NCBI GenBank assembly: GCA_003599625.1
Contig: QZIU01000022.1
Span: 1-37,013, forward strand
Source of the DNA: Candidatus Parcubacteria bacterium
GTDB taxonomy: Bacteria > Patescibacteriota > Minisyncoccia > UBA9983
Length of the DNA stretch: 37,013 bases
Direction of reading: 5' to 3'
Part shown: positions 28,173 to 37,013 of the stretch, one piece after another
Numbering within the stretch: the first letter of the stretch is position 1
Layout of the letters: each line of letters starts with the position of its first letter
Program-made: the position numbers and the translations under genes
The notes under the pieces: generated by a model
Databases searched by the model: none
What the model was told of the DNA's origin: nothing
Seen by the model: the letters and a program-made list of their open reading frames with translations, nothing else

Positions 28173-29720
28173 TTATTTGTTTTTAAATCCGGTTAAAGCA
28201 ATCATATCCCCCTCCTCAAGCCCGGATAAAATTTCCGCGTAACCGTCGTCGCCCATCATTCCCAAAATGACGGGGACTTCCTCAACGGCGCTTCCTTCCG
28301 GCGAGATTAATTTCTGGGCAAAATATTTTCCGCCTCTCTGAACCAGCGCGTATATAGGCGCTGTCAAAACATCTTTTTTGGAATCGAAGACAATCTCCAG
28401 ATCAGCGGTCAAACCGCTTTTCAGCTTGTCGTATTTCTCACCCAAAGCGATTTTGACCTTGAAGTTGCTTATACCTTCGATGACAGTCTCGGCCGGATCA
28501 ATATAAACGATCTTGCCAGAAAACTTTTCTTCCGGAAAAGCGTCGAATTTTATGTCGACCTCGTTGCCGATTCCGATCTTGCCGATATTAAGTTCCGGCA
28601 CATAAGCTTCCACTTCCAGGCCGGAATCTCCGATTACTGAAACGATCAAGGCGTTGGCCGTCACGACCTGCCCTGTCTTTGCTTCCTGCTTGGTTAGCAC
28701 TCCGGAAACGGGCGATCTGATATAAGTTTTTTCCAGCTGAGCTTCGATACTGATTATCTGGGCTTCGTATTGCTTTACCCGGCTTTCCTGAACTTGTATG
28801 GCTTCTTTAGTATTGCCGGCCTTCTTAAGCCCCAATTCCTTTTGCGCCAACAAAAGATTCGATTCGGCTGTGTTTGCCTTTTCTTCCGCCGCTATGATAG
28901 CCGAGATCGCGGCATTTACATTGTCTCTGGCGGTGGAAATGTCTTTTTTGTAAGCATCTATGGAAGTTTGCGCCAAACCGGCGTTGGCAGCCAGCCCGTT
29001 TACCATTGCGGCCATATTATTGAGAAAGTTTTTTGCCGACTCGTTATTTTCCTTAACTTTGCCGATCAATCCCTTAACAGCATCAGCATTTATTTTACCG
29101 TTCAAAGCGCTCCAGTCTTTAAGGATGACTTCAATTTCTACTCTTTCTTCTTCCAACCGCTTTTCCATTTGAGAGTCGGGAATGGCAATATTGAGCTGGG
29201 GGTTGACAGTCTTCGGATTGCTTAACATCTGATCAACTTTGTTGTAAACCGCATCATCGGCTTTGGTGTAGGAATCTCCCGCCTTATCGGCGAAATTTTC
29301 TAAAGCGTCTTTAAGGGCGATTTGAGCCGCGTTTACCTGCGTCTCCGATATTTCTATGTCTTCCGGTTTTGTTCCCGATTTGAGATCGGCCAACCTCGCT
29401 TCCTCCGACTCCTTGCTGGCCTGAGCCTGGGCCAGATTTGCCAGAAGCTCTTTCTGGTCCAGCTGGGCTATCGTCTGTCCGGCGTAAACCTTATCGCCAG
29501 CCTCGGCAAAAACTCCGGAAACCTTTCCGGAAACTTGGAAACTCAGATCAACGCTTTTGGCCGGCTTGGTCTTGCCCGTTATTTCCACCTTTTGAATTAT
29601 ACCTCCTTTTTTTAGCGTGACTGCTTCTATTCTTTCCGGTTTCTTGATCAAAGAGTAACCATACCGGCTGGCGACCGCCACAACGGCAATTGCAATTATC
29701 GTTATAATTATTTTCTTCAT
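28173..29720 (-). CDS. HlyD/MacA-like efflux periplasmic adaptor
   Basis: Lipoyl/barrel-sandwich halves around long coiled coil; KAGDKVYAGQTIAQLDQ-like region, IRSPVSGVLTKQEAKTGQVV. Confidence 0.88.
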   Translation of the reverse strand: MKKIIITIIAIAVVAVASRYGYSLIKKPERIEAVTLKKGGIIQKVEITGKTKPAKSVDLSFQVSGKVSGVFAEAGDKVYAGQTIAQLDQKELLANLAQAQASKESEEARLADLKSGTKPEDIEISETQVNAAQIALKDALENFADKAGDSYTKADDAVYNKVDQMLSNPKTVNPQLNIAIPDSQMEKRLEEERVEIEVILKDWSALNGKINADAVKGLIGKVKENNESAKNFLNNMAAMVNGLAANAGLAQTSIDAYKKDISTARDNVNAAISAIIAAEEKANTAESNLLLAQKELGLKKAGNTKEAIQVQESRVKQYEAQIISIEAQLEKTYIRSPVSGVLTKQEAKTGQVVTANALIVSVIGDSGLEVEAYVPELNIGKIGIGNEVDIKFDAFPEEKFSGKIVYIDPAETVIEGISNFKVKIALGEKYDKLKSGLTADLEIVFDSKKDVLTAPIYALVQRGGKYFAQKLISPEGSAVEEVPVILGMMGDDGYAEILSGLEEGDMIALTGFKNK

Positions 29721-29725
29721 TGCTA

Positions 29726-30406
29726 TTATTGTTTATTTTTTTCGTCGGAAATTATTTCTCCGTCCGAAAGCCTTATAATTCTTTCCGCTAAAACGGCGTA
29801 TTCGCTTTCATGTGTCACCATCACGATGGTCTGCCCTTTTTTGTGCAAACCCAGAAAAATGTCTAGAACTATTTTGGAAGTCTCGGAATCCAGATTGGCC
29901 GTCGGCTCGTCGGCAAAAATTATTTTGGGATTATGACCGATGGCCCTGGCAATACTCACCCTCTGCTGCTCTCCTCCTGAAAGCTGACTCGGTTTGTTAT
30001 AAAGTTTATGCTCCAGGCCGACTTTTCGCAAAGATTCTTCGGAAATCATTCTGGCCTGCTTTTTCGGCGCTCCTTGCATCATAAGGGGCGCCATTACGTT
30101 TTCCACTGCGGTCAATTCCGGCAATAAAGCGTAATCCTGAAAGACATACCCCAACTCCATAAGCCGCAATTCCGTTCTCTCCCGATTGCCCATCTTAACG
30201 ATATCCTTCCCGTCTATATATACACTGCCATTCGTGGGAAAATCAAGAGCTCCCATTTGGTACAGCAATGTGCTTTTGCCTGATCCAGACTTGCCGGTAA
30301 TCGCCAAAAACTGGCCTTCGGCAACCTTAAAACTAACCCCTTTTAAAGCAATAAGTTCCGAATCTCCCGTCTTGAATTTTTTTACTAAATTTTCAACTAT
30401 AATCAT
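29726..30406 (-). CDS. ABC transporter ATP-binding protein (MacB/LolD-like)
   Basis: GKSGSGKSTLLYQMGALDFPTNG, LSGGEQQRVSIARAI, IFADEPTANLD. Confidence 0.93.
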   Translation of the reverse strand: MIIVENLVKKFKTGDSELIALKGVSFKVAEGQFLAITGKSGSGKSTLLYQMGALDFPTNGSVYIDGKDIVKMGNRERTELRLMELGYVFQDYALLPELTAVENVMAPLMMQGAPKKQARMISEESLRKVGLEHKLYNKPSQLSGGEQQRVSIARAIGHNPKIIFADEPTANLDSETSKIVLDIFLGLHKKGQTIVMVTHESEYAVLAERIIRLSDGEIISDEKNKQ

Positions 30407-30422
30407 ATTTTTTCTTTATCCG

Positions 30423-31703
30423 TTACCTGCCCAGTATGGCATCCAAAGTGTTTTGCCTTATAACGAGTTTGGCCGGGATATAGCCAGCTATAAGGCTGGC
30501 CGTCATAAGAAAAGCCGCGCGGATCAATGCCCCCTTCCAGGTTACCGCCAAGACACCATCGCTGAAAGGAAAATTAACAGGATGAGAAACAAAATAAGGA
30601 ACAAGCGCAAAAAATAGGATTGATAATCCGACCGCCGTTCCGATCCCCGCGTAAAAAAGCGATTGGAGGACATAAGAAAATTCTATGGCGAAAGAATTTA
30701 TGCCGATGCCTTTCATTATACCGATAAATTTTCGCCGGGTGATGGCATTGATGAAGATGACTATGAATATGGTAATGGAGGCTACCACCAGGCCGATGGA
30801 ACCGACAATATCTCCCAGGATGGTAAAAGTTCCTTTAATATCCTTTAAAAACTTCGGTTGTGATTCCTCCCATGTCTGCACCTTGCCCCACTTTCCGGCC
30901 CCGGCCGCCAGAAGGGCGCTCTGGGCCACAGCTGGATCCGCCCCGTCTTTCAGCTTCAAAATGATCTCGTTAACGCTGTTATCACTTCTGCCCGCCATGT
31001 CCCGCAAAGAAGACGAGATCATAAAAATGCGATTATCAACCTCCCCCACTTTGCTTCTGACAATTCCCTTGATTGTAAATTCTTTGGTTCTTCCCGCCAC
31101 CGAGACTCTAACTTTGTCGCCGACTCCCGTATTTTTAAGATTTTGCATACTTGGCGTGTCGATAGGAGTATATTTGAAAAATTTATCGGCGCCGACAAGA
31201 ATAAATTCGGTGTCATCCGAATCGAGATACTTTCCTTCAATAATTTTTCCGGCCAAACCGGTAACGGCATCCTCCACTTCGGGATCGATCCCCGCCACCA
31301 AACCTCCGGCTTCCTCCGACAGTTCACTGAGATCGGTTTTGTTCTTATAATTCGCCTCAATCACCCCGCTGGAAACAAAACGATAACTTACGGCCTCGGT
31401 CCAGGGTAAAGCCTTGACCATGGAGATGACCGCTGGGCTGTTTTCTATATAAGGTTTTTTACTGAGAGCCGAAATGATCACGTCTCCGGAATACAATTGC
31501 CGGTTACTTACGCTGGAACTCTCGATTATACCCGTCAAAATACCCCCGATGAATATAAGGTTGATGAAGGTCAAAGACATTACCATTATGATCAAAATGG
31601 TGGTCCAGATGTTCCCTCTAATTATCTGCCGTTTGGCCAGAAAAAAGCCGAGCCTGAGAGGAATGATGAGGGGCGGTTTATTTACTTTTTTGATAATAGT
31701 CAT
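30423..31703 (-). CDS. ABC transporter permease (FtsX-like)
   Basis: N-terminal TM, MacB_PCD-like domain, C-terminal TM triplet; start moved to MTIIKK. Confidence 0.88.
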   Translation of the reverse strand: MTIIKKVNKPPLIIPLRLGFFLAKRQIIRGNIWTTILIIMVMSLTFINLIFIGGILTGIIESSSVSNRQLYSGDVIISALSKKPYIENSPAVISMVKALPWTEAVSYRFVSSGVIEANYKNKTDLSELSEEAGGLVAGIDPEVEDAVTGLAGKIIEGKYLDSDDTEFILVGADKFFKYTPIDTPSMQNLKNTGVGDKVRVSVAGRTKEFTIKGIVRSKVGEVDNRIFMISSSLRDMAGRSDNSVNEIILKLKDGADPAVAQSALLAAGAGKWGKVQTWEESQPKFLKDIKGTFTILGDIVGSIGLVVASITIFIVIFINAITRRKFIGIMKGIGINSFAIEFSYVLQSLFYAGIGTAVGLSILFFALVPYFVSHPVNFPFSDGVLAVTWKGALIRAAFLMTASLIAGYIPAKLVIRQNTLDAILGR

Positions 31704-31842
31704 TTTTAATACTGCTCCCAAAAATAGATAAATAGTACATTGCCCATAAATTTTTGTCAAAAAATGCTCGAACTATGATATTTCTATTTTGCTTTGACAC
31801 AAAAAATTGCTTCCCGCCGGCAATCGGTTTAAAATCAAGAAA

Positions 31843-32514
31843 ATGAAGATACTCCTGATAGAAGACCAGGCGGATATCGCGGAATTCATTCTCGGGAAAC
31901 TGAAGGAGAGCGACTTTACCGTCGATTGGCGGGACAACGGCAACGACGGCCTTGAGACCGCCCAGGGCGCGCCGTATGATCTCATTATCCTGGACTACCA
32001 ACTTCCGGGAAAAAATGGCCGGGAAATTTGTCGCTCATTGAGGGCCTCGGGCAAAAATACGCCGATCCTTATACTATCGGCCAAAGCCGAAACTTGCGTC
32101 AAAATCGATCTGCTAAACCTTGGCGCCGACGATTATATCGCGAAACCATTTACCTGGGAAGAACTTCTGGCCAGAATTAATTCCATTCTTCGCCGACCGC
32201 GCGCGCTGAAGGAAGAAACCCTCAAGATCGACAACCTTGTCGTCCACACCAAAAATCATACGGTAAAACGAGGCCACAAAGACATAACGCTTACCAAAAA
32301 AGAGTTCGTGCTTCTGGAGTTTCTTCTAAAAAACGCCGGGAACACCCTTTCAAGGGCCATGATAATGGAGCATGTCTGGGATATGAATACGGATCCATTC
32401 TCCAACACGGTGGAAACGCATATTTTGAACCTGCGCCGGAAAATAGACTTTCGCGGCCAAAAAAAGCTTATTCACACCATTTCTGGCCGGGGCTATAAGA
32501 TTGATAAAAAATAA
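31843..32514 (+). CDS. OmpR-family response regulator
   Basis: Receiver KILLIEDQADIAEF...LIILDYQLPGKNG; C-terminal winged helix. Confidence 0.92.
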   Translation: MKILLIEDQADIAEFILGKLKESDFTVDWRDNGNDGLETAQGAPYDLIILDYQLPGKNGREICRSLRASGKNTPILILSAKAETCVKIDLLNLGADDYIAKPFTWEELLARINSILRRPRALKEETLKIDNLVVHTKNHTVKRGHKDITLTKKEFVLLEFLLKNAGNTLSRAMIMEHVWDMNTDPFSNTVETHILNLRRKIDFRGQKKLIHTISGRGYKIDKK

Positions 32515-32611
32515 CATTCCGCTTCGGATTTTAAACGACGGAGACCAATCTGGCGCTGTTTTTGTTTTATCAATTGGAAATGGAATTAAGAATTAAGGTT
32601 TTTTAAAAAAA

Positions 32612-32908
32612 ATGTACAACGAAAATGAAAACTATCATGCGCACACGCGCCAAAAAGCGGCGATGAAATTTTTCCAAGGCCTGATGTTCGGACTGGCCGC
32701 GGGAATGGTTGCGGGGAAAATGCTTTCCGGCAAGCTGGAAGAGTTGAAAGAAAAGATCAAAGAAAAGTCCTCAGACTTCAAGACCCGAGCCTCCGACCTG
32801 GCCAAAAGATATAAGGAAATGACGGAAGAAGAATACAAAGAGTTCATCAAAAAAGAATCGGAGAGGTACAGAAAAATGTCGAAAGGAGAGAAAGAGGAGC
32901 AGCCCTAA
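32612..32908 (+). CDS. YtxH-like small membrane protein
   Basis: FFQGLMFGLAAGMVAGKMLSGKLEELKEKIKEK. Confidence 0.6.
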   Translation: MYNENENYHAHTRQKAAMKFFQGLMFGLAAGMVAGKMLSGKLEELKEKIKEKSSDFKTRASDLAKRYKEMTEEEYKEFIKKESERYRKMSKGEKEEQP

Positions 32909-33291
32909 ATAACATCTCGATATTTGGGATAATTTGCTTTTATAATATTCTTCCACGCCGCTGTCTCATTTGATGTCGCGATATCAGCTTTTGAGTACAC
33001 CATGAGCACACAAACGACTGCTTCATTTTGATGAATGGCGACTATGCATCTGTTTCCCGAAGCGTGTCTGGACATTTCCGTCCCGGCTATTTTAAATTCG
33101 GTTTTGCAAATTTTAACATCCCCGGAAACGCTGATAGTCTCGGCAATACTTTTTTGAAACAACAAATCGACATAAGTAAACTCCAGGATCAAGCCGTTAA
33201 GTGTCCGCTCCCACGCTCCTTTATGTTTCTTTGAAAAATTTTTTATAAAATGTCTTTCTGAAAATGGCTCAAAGGATACGGCGTATTTCAT
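32905..33291 (-). CDS. Putative toxin of Panacea module (uncharacterised, possibly RelE-like)
   Basis: 128 aa, starts 2 bp after Panacea ORF; KYAVSFEPFSERHFIKNFSKKHKGAWERTLNGL. Confidence 0.6.
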   Translation of the reverse strand: MKYAVSFEPFSERHFIKNFSKKHKGAWERTLNGLILEFTYVDLLFQKSIAETISVSGDVKICKTEFKIAGTEMSRHASGNRCIVAIHQNEAVVCVLMVYSKADIATSNETAAWKNIIKANYPKYRDVI

Positions 33292-33293
33292 GG

Positions 33294-33971
33294 TTAGTAA
33301 ATTTCGTCCGGATTTTCCTGAGTAAAGATATCATAAGAAACAATATCGTTATCCTCGGCAAACATATACGGCATTTGCTTATGCGTAAAGGCCACTGTGT
33401 CCGCGGTTCGCCTGCCTTTCCACTTCTCGTTGATCTTCCCGATTAGTTTTGCCTCTTCCGCGGAGATGAGGGATGAGCTTGATTTTATCCCGCTCCTTGT
33501 TGCCGAGACAAGCATTGCTCCATTCTCGGTCTGCTCCATGGATATTTCTCCGGCATCAAACATCTCATCAATAAGACGAAAATAAGCGTCGGCAACGGGA
33601 CCGTATTGAATCTTTCTGTATTGCATGCCGCTCATACTCTCAAGATTTGAGTAATACCAGCCGAAGTCGGCAAAATATAGCAGCTTTGCCAGCTTGGTCT
33701 TCGGCATGTTTTTGTTAAGCCGCAGGAAAGCTAGAATCATCTGCTTGTATTTTTCATAATCAGGCGATTCTCCTTTTTCCAATTCTTGCAAGGAAACACC
33801 TAAGAAACTTGAAAGCTTTTCAAACTCCTTGAGTGTTATATCCCTTTTTCCTTGCTCAATGGCAATATACGAAGGCCGCGAAATTCCGATTTTTTCCGCC
33901 ACATCCGACTGAGAAATCCCCCTCTTTGTTCGCGCCGCTCTTATAACGGCTGCATATTTGTTTCTGCTCAT
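33294..33971 (-). CDS. HTH-Panacea (DUF4065) antitoxin
   Basis: N-terminal Xre HTH (KRGISQSDVAEKIGISRPSYIAIEQGKRDITL); C-terminal KLAKLLYFADFGWYYSNLESMSGMQYRKIQYGPVADAY. Confidence 0.88.
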   Translation of the reverse strand: MSRNKYAAVIRAARTKRGISQSDVAEKIGISRPSYIAIEQGKRDITLKEFEKLSSFLGVSLQELEKGESPDYEKYKQMILAFLRLNKNMPKTKLAKLLYFADFGWYYSNLESMSGMQYRKIQYGPVADAYFRLIDEMFDAGEISMEQTENGAMLVSATRSGIKSSSSLISAEEAKLIGKINEKWKGRRTADTVAFTHKQMPYMFAEDNDIVSYDIFTQENPDEIY

Positions 33972-33993
33972 GTGTTATATAATAAGATGAAGT

Positions 33994-34030
33994 GTCAAAA
34001 AGTCAAACATTGCGTGTCAAATTTTTTGAC
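33994..34030. promoter_or_regulatory. Candidate Panacea-module operator: three GTCAAA repeats plus inverted TTTGAC
   Basis: GTCAAAAAGTCAAACATTGCGTGTCAAATTTTTTGAC just upstream of antitoxin start. Confidence 0.45.
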
Positions 34031-34198
34031 TTTGATTATCCGATGTCTGGTCTCCTCAAATCGCCACTCATGCCCCGCATTGTCCGGAACACCTCGCTCA
34101 TCAAAATCATGAACTTCAAAACCGACTCCCAACAAAGCTTTGAGAGGTTGTATAACTGCCGTTTTTCCCGCGCCTGATACTCCGGTTAAGAAATACAT
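33995..34198 (-). pseudogene. Truncated P-loop ATP/GTP-binding protein
   Basis: MYFLTGVSGAGKTAVIQPLKALLGVGFEVHDFDERGVPDNAGHEWRFEETRHRII then non-homologous tail within the repeat region. Confidence 0.6.
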
Positions 34199-34360
34199 AT
34201 AATTGAGAGCAAACCTGCCGGACTTGGACTCGATTTTCTTATGGAAAATCCCGGGGTTTCGCGGTTCCGTTTAAGAAAACGGAACATCGCTCAACCCTTC
34301 TCGCTCAAACGAAAGCAAAGCAGTTTGCTTTCTGTCCGGCAGTTTTCACTCCGTTTCAAA

Positions 34361-34431
34361 CTGCCGGACTTGGACTCGAACCAAGATTAGCGGATTCAGA
34401 GTCCGCTGTCCTACCATTAGACGATCCGGCA
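34361..34431 (-). tRNA. tRNA-Gln (anticodon CTG)
   Basis: TGCCGGATCGTCTAATGGTAGGACAGCGGACTCTGAATCCGCTAATCTTGGTTCGAGTCCAAGTCCGGCAG. Confidence 0.9.
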
Positions 34432-34466
34432 ATAGCAAAATTATACGGATTTTTGGGAAAAAATAA

Positions 34467-34488
34467 AGGCCCAGTTTTGACTGGGCCT
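34467..34488. terminator. Intrinsic terminator hairpin
   Basis: AGGCCCAGT-TTTG-ACTGGGCCT with A/T tracts both sides. Confidence 0.75.
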
Positions 34489-34527
34489 ATTTGAATTTTA
34501 TCTTGTGTGCTTTCTTTGGGTCTTAGA

Positions 34528-34890
34528 TTAGATATGAACGAGCGCGGATGTTGGCGATGATGCGGATTCTGAGGGGAGTTGTGGCGACCCGTTTGACTTT
34601 TTTGGCAGGAATTGGTCGAAGAAACTCCTTGCTGTTTTCTCATCGACCCCTGATATGAGCCGATAAAAAGCCTTATTCATGTAGATGTGTAAATTGGGAA
34701 CTCCTTTTCCATTTTGGTGCAACAGATAAAGAAGAGTGATTCCTTCTTTATCCATAATGGAAATAATCAAACCACTATCCAATTCCTTTGCTCCTGTTCG
34801 ACAGAAGCAGATCCCATTACATCTTCCAAGCTCCTCCAATTTTGCAACCTCCTCTGCGACTTCACGATTCGGCTCACTTACGGCAACCAT
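34528..34890 (-). CDS. Hypothetical protein
   Basis: 120 aa, followed by terminator at 34467..34488. Confidence 0.5.
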   Translation of the reverse strand: MVAVSEPNREVAEEVAKLEELGRCNGICFCRTGAKELDSGLIISIMDKEGITLLYLLHQNGKGVPNLHIYMNKAFYRLISGVDEKTARSFFDQFLPKKSNGSPQLPSESASSPTSALVHI

Positions 34891-35103
34891 TTAAATCCTC
34901 CTTTCTGAAAGGTTAAAAATAAAGCACTCGCTTTTTAAAGAGTTGAAGAAATCATAGCACATATAAGATAAAATCTTTCTAAAGTTGTCAATGTCCGAAA
35001 TGGCTTAAATTAAGGACATTTTGCCCGTCATCCTCAAAACCATACTATTGCCTCTAACATAACGGTGATTGCCTTAGTTTCTTATATAGCTTAAAATGCA
35101 ACC

Positions 35104-35772
35104 ATGAGGATACTCGTGGTGGACGACGAAAAGAATGTCGCTGATTTTCTTAAGGAAAATCTGGAATATGAGTATTTTGTCGTTGATACGGCTTACGACG
35201 GGGCAAAGGGATCCTATCTTGCAAGGGTAAACGACTACGATCTGATCATTTTGGATTACATTCTTCCGTTGAAGAGCGGGAAGGATGTTTGCGAAGAAAT
35301 ACGAAAAGCCAAGAAGACCACCCCCATTCTTATGCTTAGCGTAAAGTCCGAGACCACTGACCGGGTTGAAATGCTTAATATCGGGGCAGATGACTTTCTC
35401 GCCAAACCGTTTTCCTTCGCGGAGCTTCTTGCCCGCATAAAGGCGATCCTCCGAAGGCCGAGACAGATCGAGGAAGACATATTGACCGTTGACAATCTTG
35501 TTTTGGACGCCAAAAAACACGCGGTAAAAAGAAAAGACAAGGAAATATACCTTACTAGAAAAGAATACAATCTTCTCGATTACATGATGAGGCACGCGGG
35601 AAGGGCGCTTTCGCGAGGGATGCTTCTGGAACATGTTTGGGAAAATGAAGCAGACCCCCTTTCCAACACAGTCGAATCGCACATCGCCAGCCTGAGGAAA
35701 AAGATAGACAGCGGCCGCAAGAAAAAGCTTATTCAGACGATCCCCGGCAAAGGATATAAAATACAGGCTTGA
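35104..35772 (+). CDS. OmpR-family response regulator
   Basis: RILVVDDEKNVADFLKENLE... IILDYILPLKSGKDV; winged-helix C-terminus. Confidence 0.93.
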   Translation: MRILVVDDEKNVADFLKENLEYEYFVVDTAYDGAKGSYLARVNDYDLIILDYILPLKSGKDVCEEIRKAKKTTPILMLSVKSETTDRVEMLNIGADDFLAKPFSFAELLARIKAILRRPRQIEEDILTVDNLVLDAKKHAVKRKDKEIYLTRKEYNLLDYMMRHAGRALSRGMLLEHVWENEADPLSNTVESHIASLRKKIDSGRKKKLIQTIPGKGYKIQA

Positions 35773-35886
35773 TCAGAAAAAATTAAGCAGTCAAACTTTA
35801 TATTTTTTTCATAATTATTTTAAGATTGCTGATTAAACTTGGGTTAAAGGTCGAAATTTTAAATAAAAATCTTAAATCTTAAAACA

Positions 35887-35994
35887 ATGAAGAAGCTTCT
35901 AAAGAAAGTTCTTACGGACAAGAAAACCCGAAATGTTGTCGCATTAAGCGCCTTCTTGGCCTCGGTCGTAACGATCGGCGATCCTTGGGCGTAA
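35887..35994 (+). CDS. 35-aa peptide ORF between response regulator and kinase (not in supplied ORF track)
   Basis: MKKLLKKVLTDKKTRNVVALSAFLASVVTIGDPWA*; followed 11 bp later by a terminator-like hairpin. Confidence 0.5.
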   Translation: MKKLLKKVLTDKKTRNVVALSAFLASVVTIGDPWA

Positions 35995-36005
35995 AAAGCA
36001 ACGCG

Positions 36006-36052
36006 CAAAAACACCTCCTGAATCCGCGGCAAAGGCGAAAGAGGTGTTTTTG
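36006..36052. terminator. Hairpin terminator after small peptide ORF
   Basis: CAAAAACACCTC ... GAGGTGTTTTTG, 12-bp perfect stem. Confidence 0.65.
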
Positions 36053-36061
36053 TTTAAAGAC

Positions 36062-36955
36062 ATGCATCAGAATGAAAACATAGCCCTGAAAAAAATCAGG
36101 GAAAAGGAAAACGAAAGAAAAAGAAAAATAACCTGTTTCATTTCTTCCGGATTTGCTTTTTTGTCTTTCCTTGCCTTCCTGAATGCCTTTTTTAATAAAA
36201 TTATGGAGAAATCGACTTATCAAGGTGTTTCTCCTGTTGTGGTATTTCTGGTTTTTATTTTCTTCGTTGCCATTTATTTTCTCTCGCGATATAAGAGCCA
36301 CACGGCAGCCGCCATTATTCTCATCTCTCTTATCTTTGCCGGCGCTTTTTACACTTCCTACAAATGGGGAGTCAGTGTTCCTCAAAGCTATTTGTTATTC
36401 GCGCTGATATTTATAATGTCTTGGGTGCTAGTTAGCGCCAAGTTTTCTATATTTGCTATTTTATCGGTGGTAGCGTCCGTTATAACATTAACCATCATGC
36501 AAACCAAAGGAATCTTGCCATTCGATAAAACTTGGACGGCAAAGCCTTCCACGCTATGGGACTCGATTTTCAGACTCGGCACACTTGGGGTCATAGCCGC
36601 CATCAGTTGGCTTTACAACCAAGAGATAACCAAATCCCTGAAACGCGCCTGGCAATCGGAGGCCGACCTTCAAAAAGAAAGAGATATGCTGGAGATAAAA
36701 GTGGAGGAAAGAACGGAAGAACTTAAAAATACGCAAATGGAAAAAGCGGTTCAGTTGTACAGGTTCGCGGAATTCGGCCGGATCGCTTCCGGTCTTTTTC
36801 ATGATCTGGTCAATCCATTGACGGCCGTCTCTCTCAATCTGGAAAGTTTAAAGAAAGATGAACTTAAAAAGAAGATCGATAAAGAAATTTGCCTTGAAAG
36901 AATCTCGGACGGCATGTCAAAGCAAAATAGAAATGTCATAGTTCGAGCAATTTAG
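36062..36955 (+). pseudogene. Membrane sensor histidine kinase, truncated after HisKA region
   Basis: Multiple TM segments, coiled coil, FGRIASGLFHDLVNPLTAVSLNLESL phosphoacceptor; no HATPase_c before stop at 36955. Confidence 0.65.
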
Positions 36956-37013
36956 AAATGTCATACTTGACTGATTTCTAATTTGATTTTTTAATAAATT
37001 CCGACCGTTTGAT

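Noticed and set aside
30685-31350. 221-aa plus-strand ORF antisense to permease
   Set aside because: Shadow of the membrane-protein gene on the minus strand.

Overview
The gene complement suggests a Candidate Phyla Radiation (Patescibacteria/Parcubacteria-like) bacterial fragment; this is inference only. The 5' part carries secG, a family-5 peptide-type substrate-binding protein, tRNA-Leu(CAG), RNase J, prepilin-like genes and trpS. The middle is accessory-rich. It has several toxin-antitoxin modules, some decayed, and a ~1960-aa secreted fibronectin-III-like surface protein. It also has an ABC exporter operon split by a small four-helix-bundle (S23/IVP-like) gene, RadC, a VTT/DedA-like protein, an FAD oxidoreductase, an ABC-F protein and a MacA/MacB-like tripartite exporter next to an OmpR-type regulator. 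The 3' part has a Panacea (DUF4065) toxin-antitoxin candidate, tRNA-Gln(CTG) with a duplicated 3' end, and a response regulator, an unlisted 35-aa ORF and a truncated histidine kinase. Main observations: (i) the four-helix-bundle gene is bounded by inverted GGGACTAGG repeats and separates ABC ATPase from permease; (ii) two dispersed repeat families sit directly at stop codons; (iii) a Panacea antitoxin is paired with an uncharacterised putative toxin; (iv) a 35-aa peptide ORF lies between response regulator and sensor kinase; (v) a hairpin has two inverted perfect DnaA boxes; (vi) several genes are truncated or decayed at sharp junctions. All calls come from reading the sequence and supplied ORFs; no searches were run.
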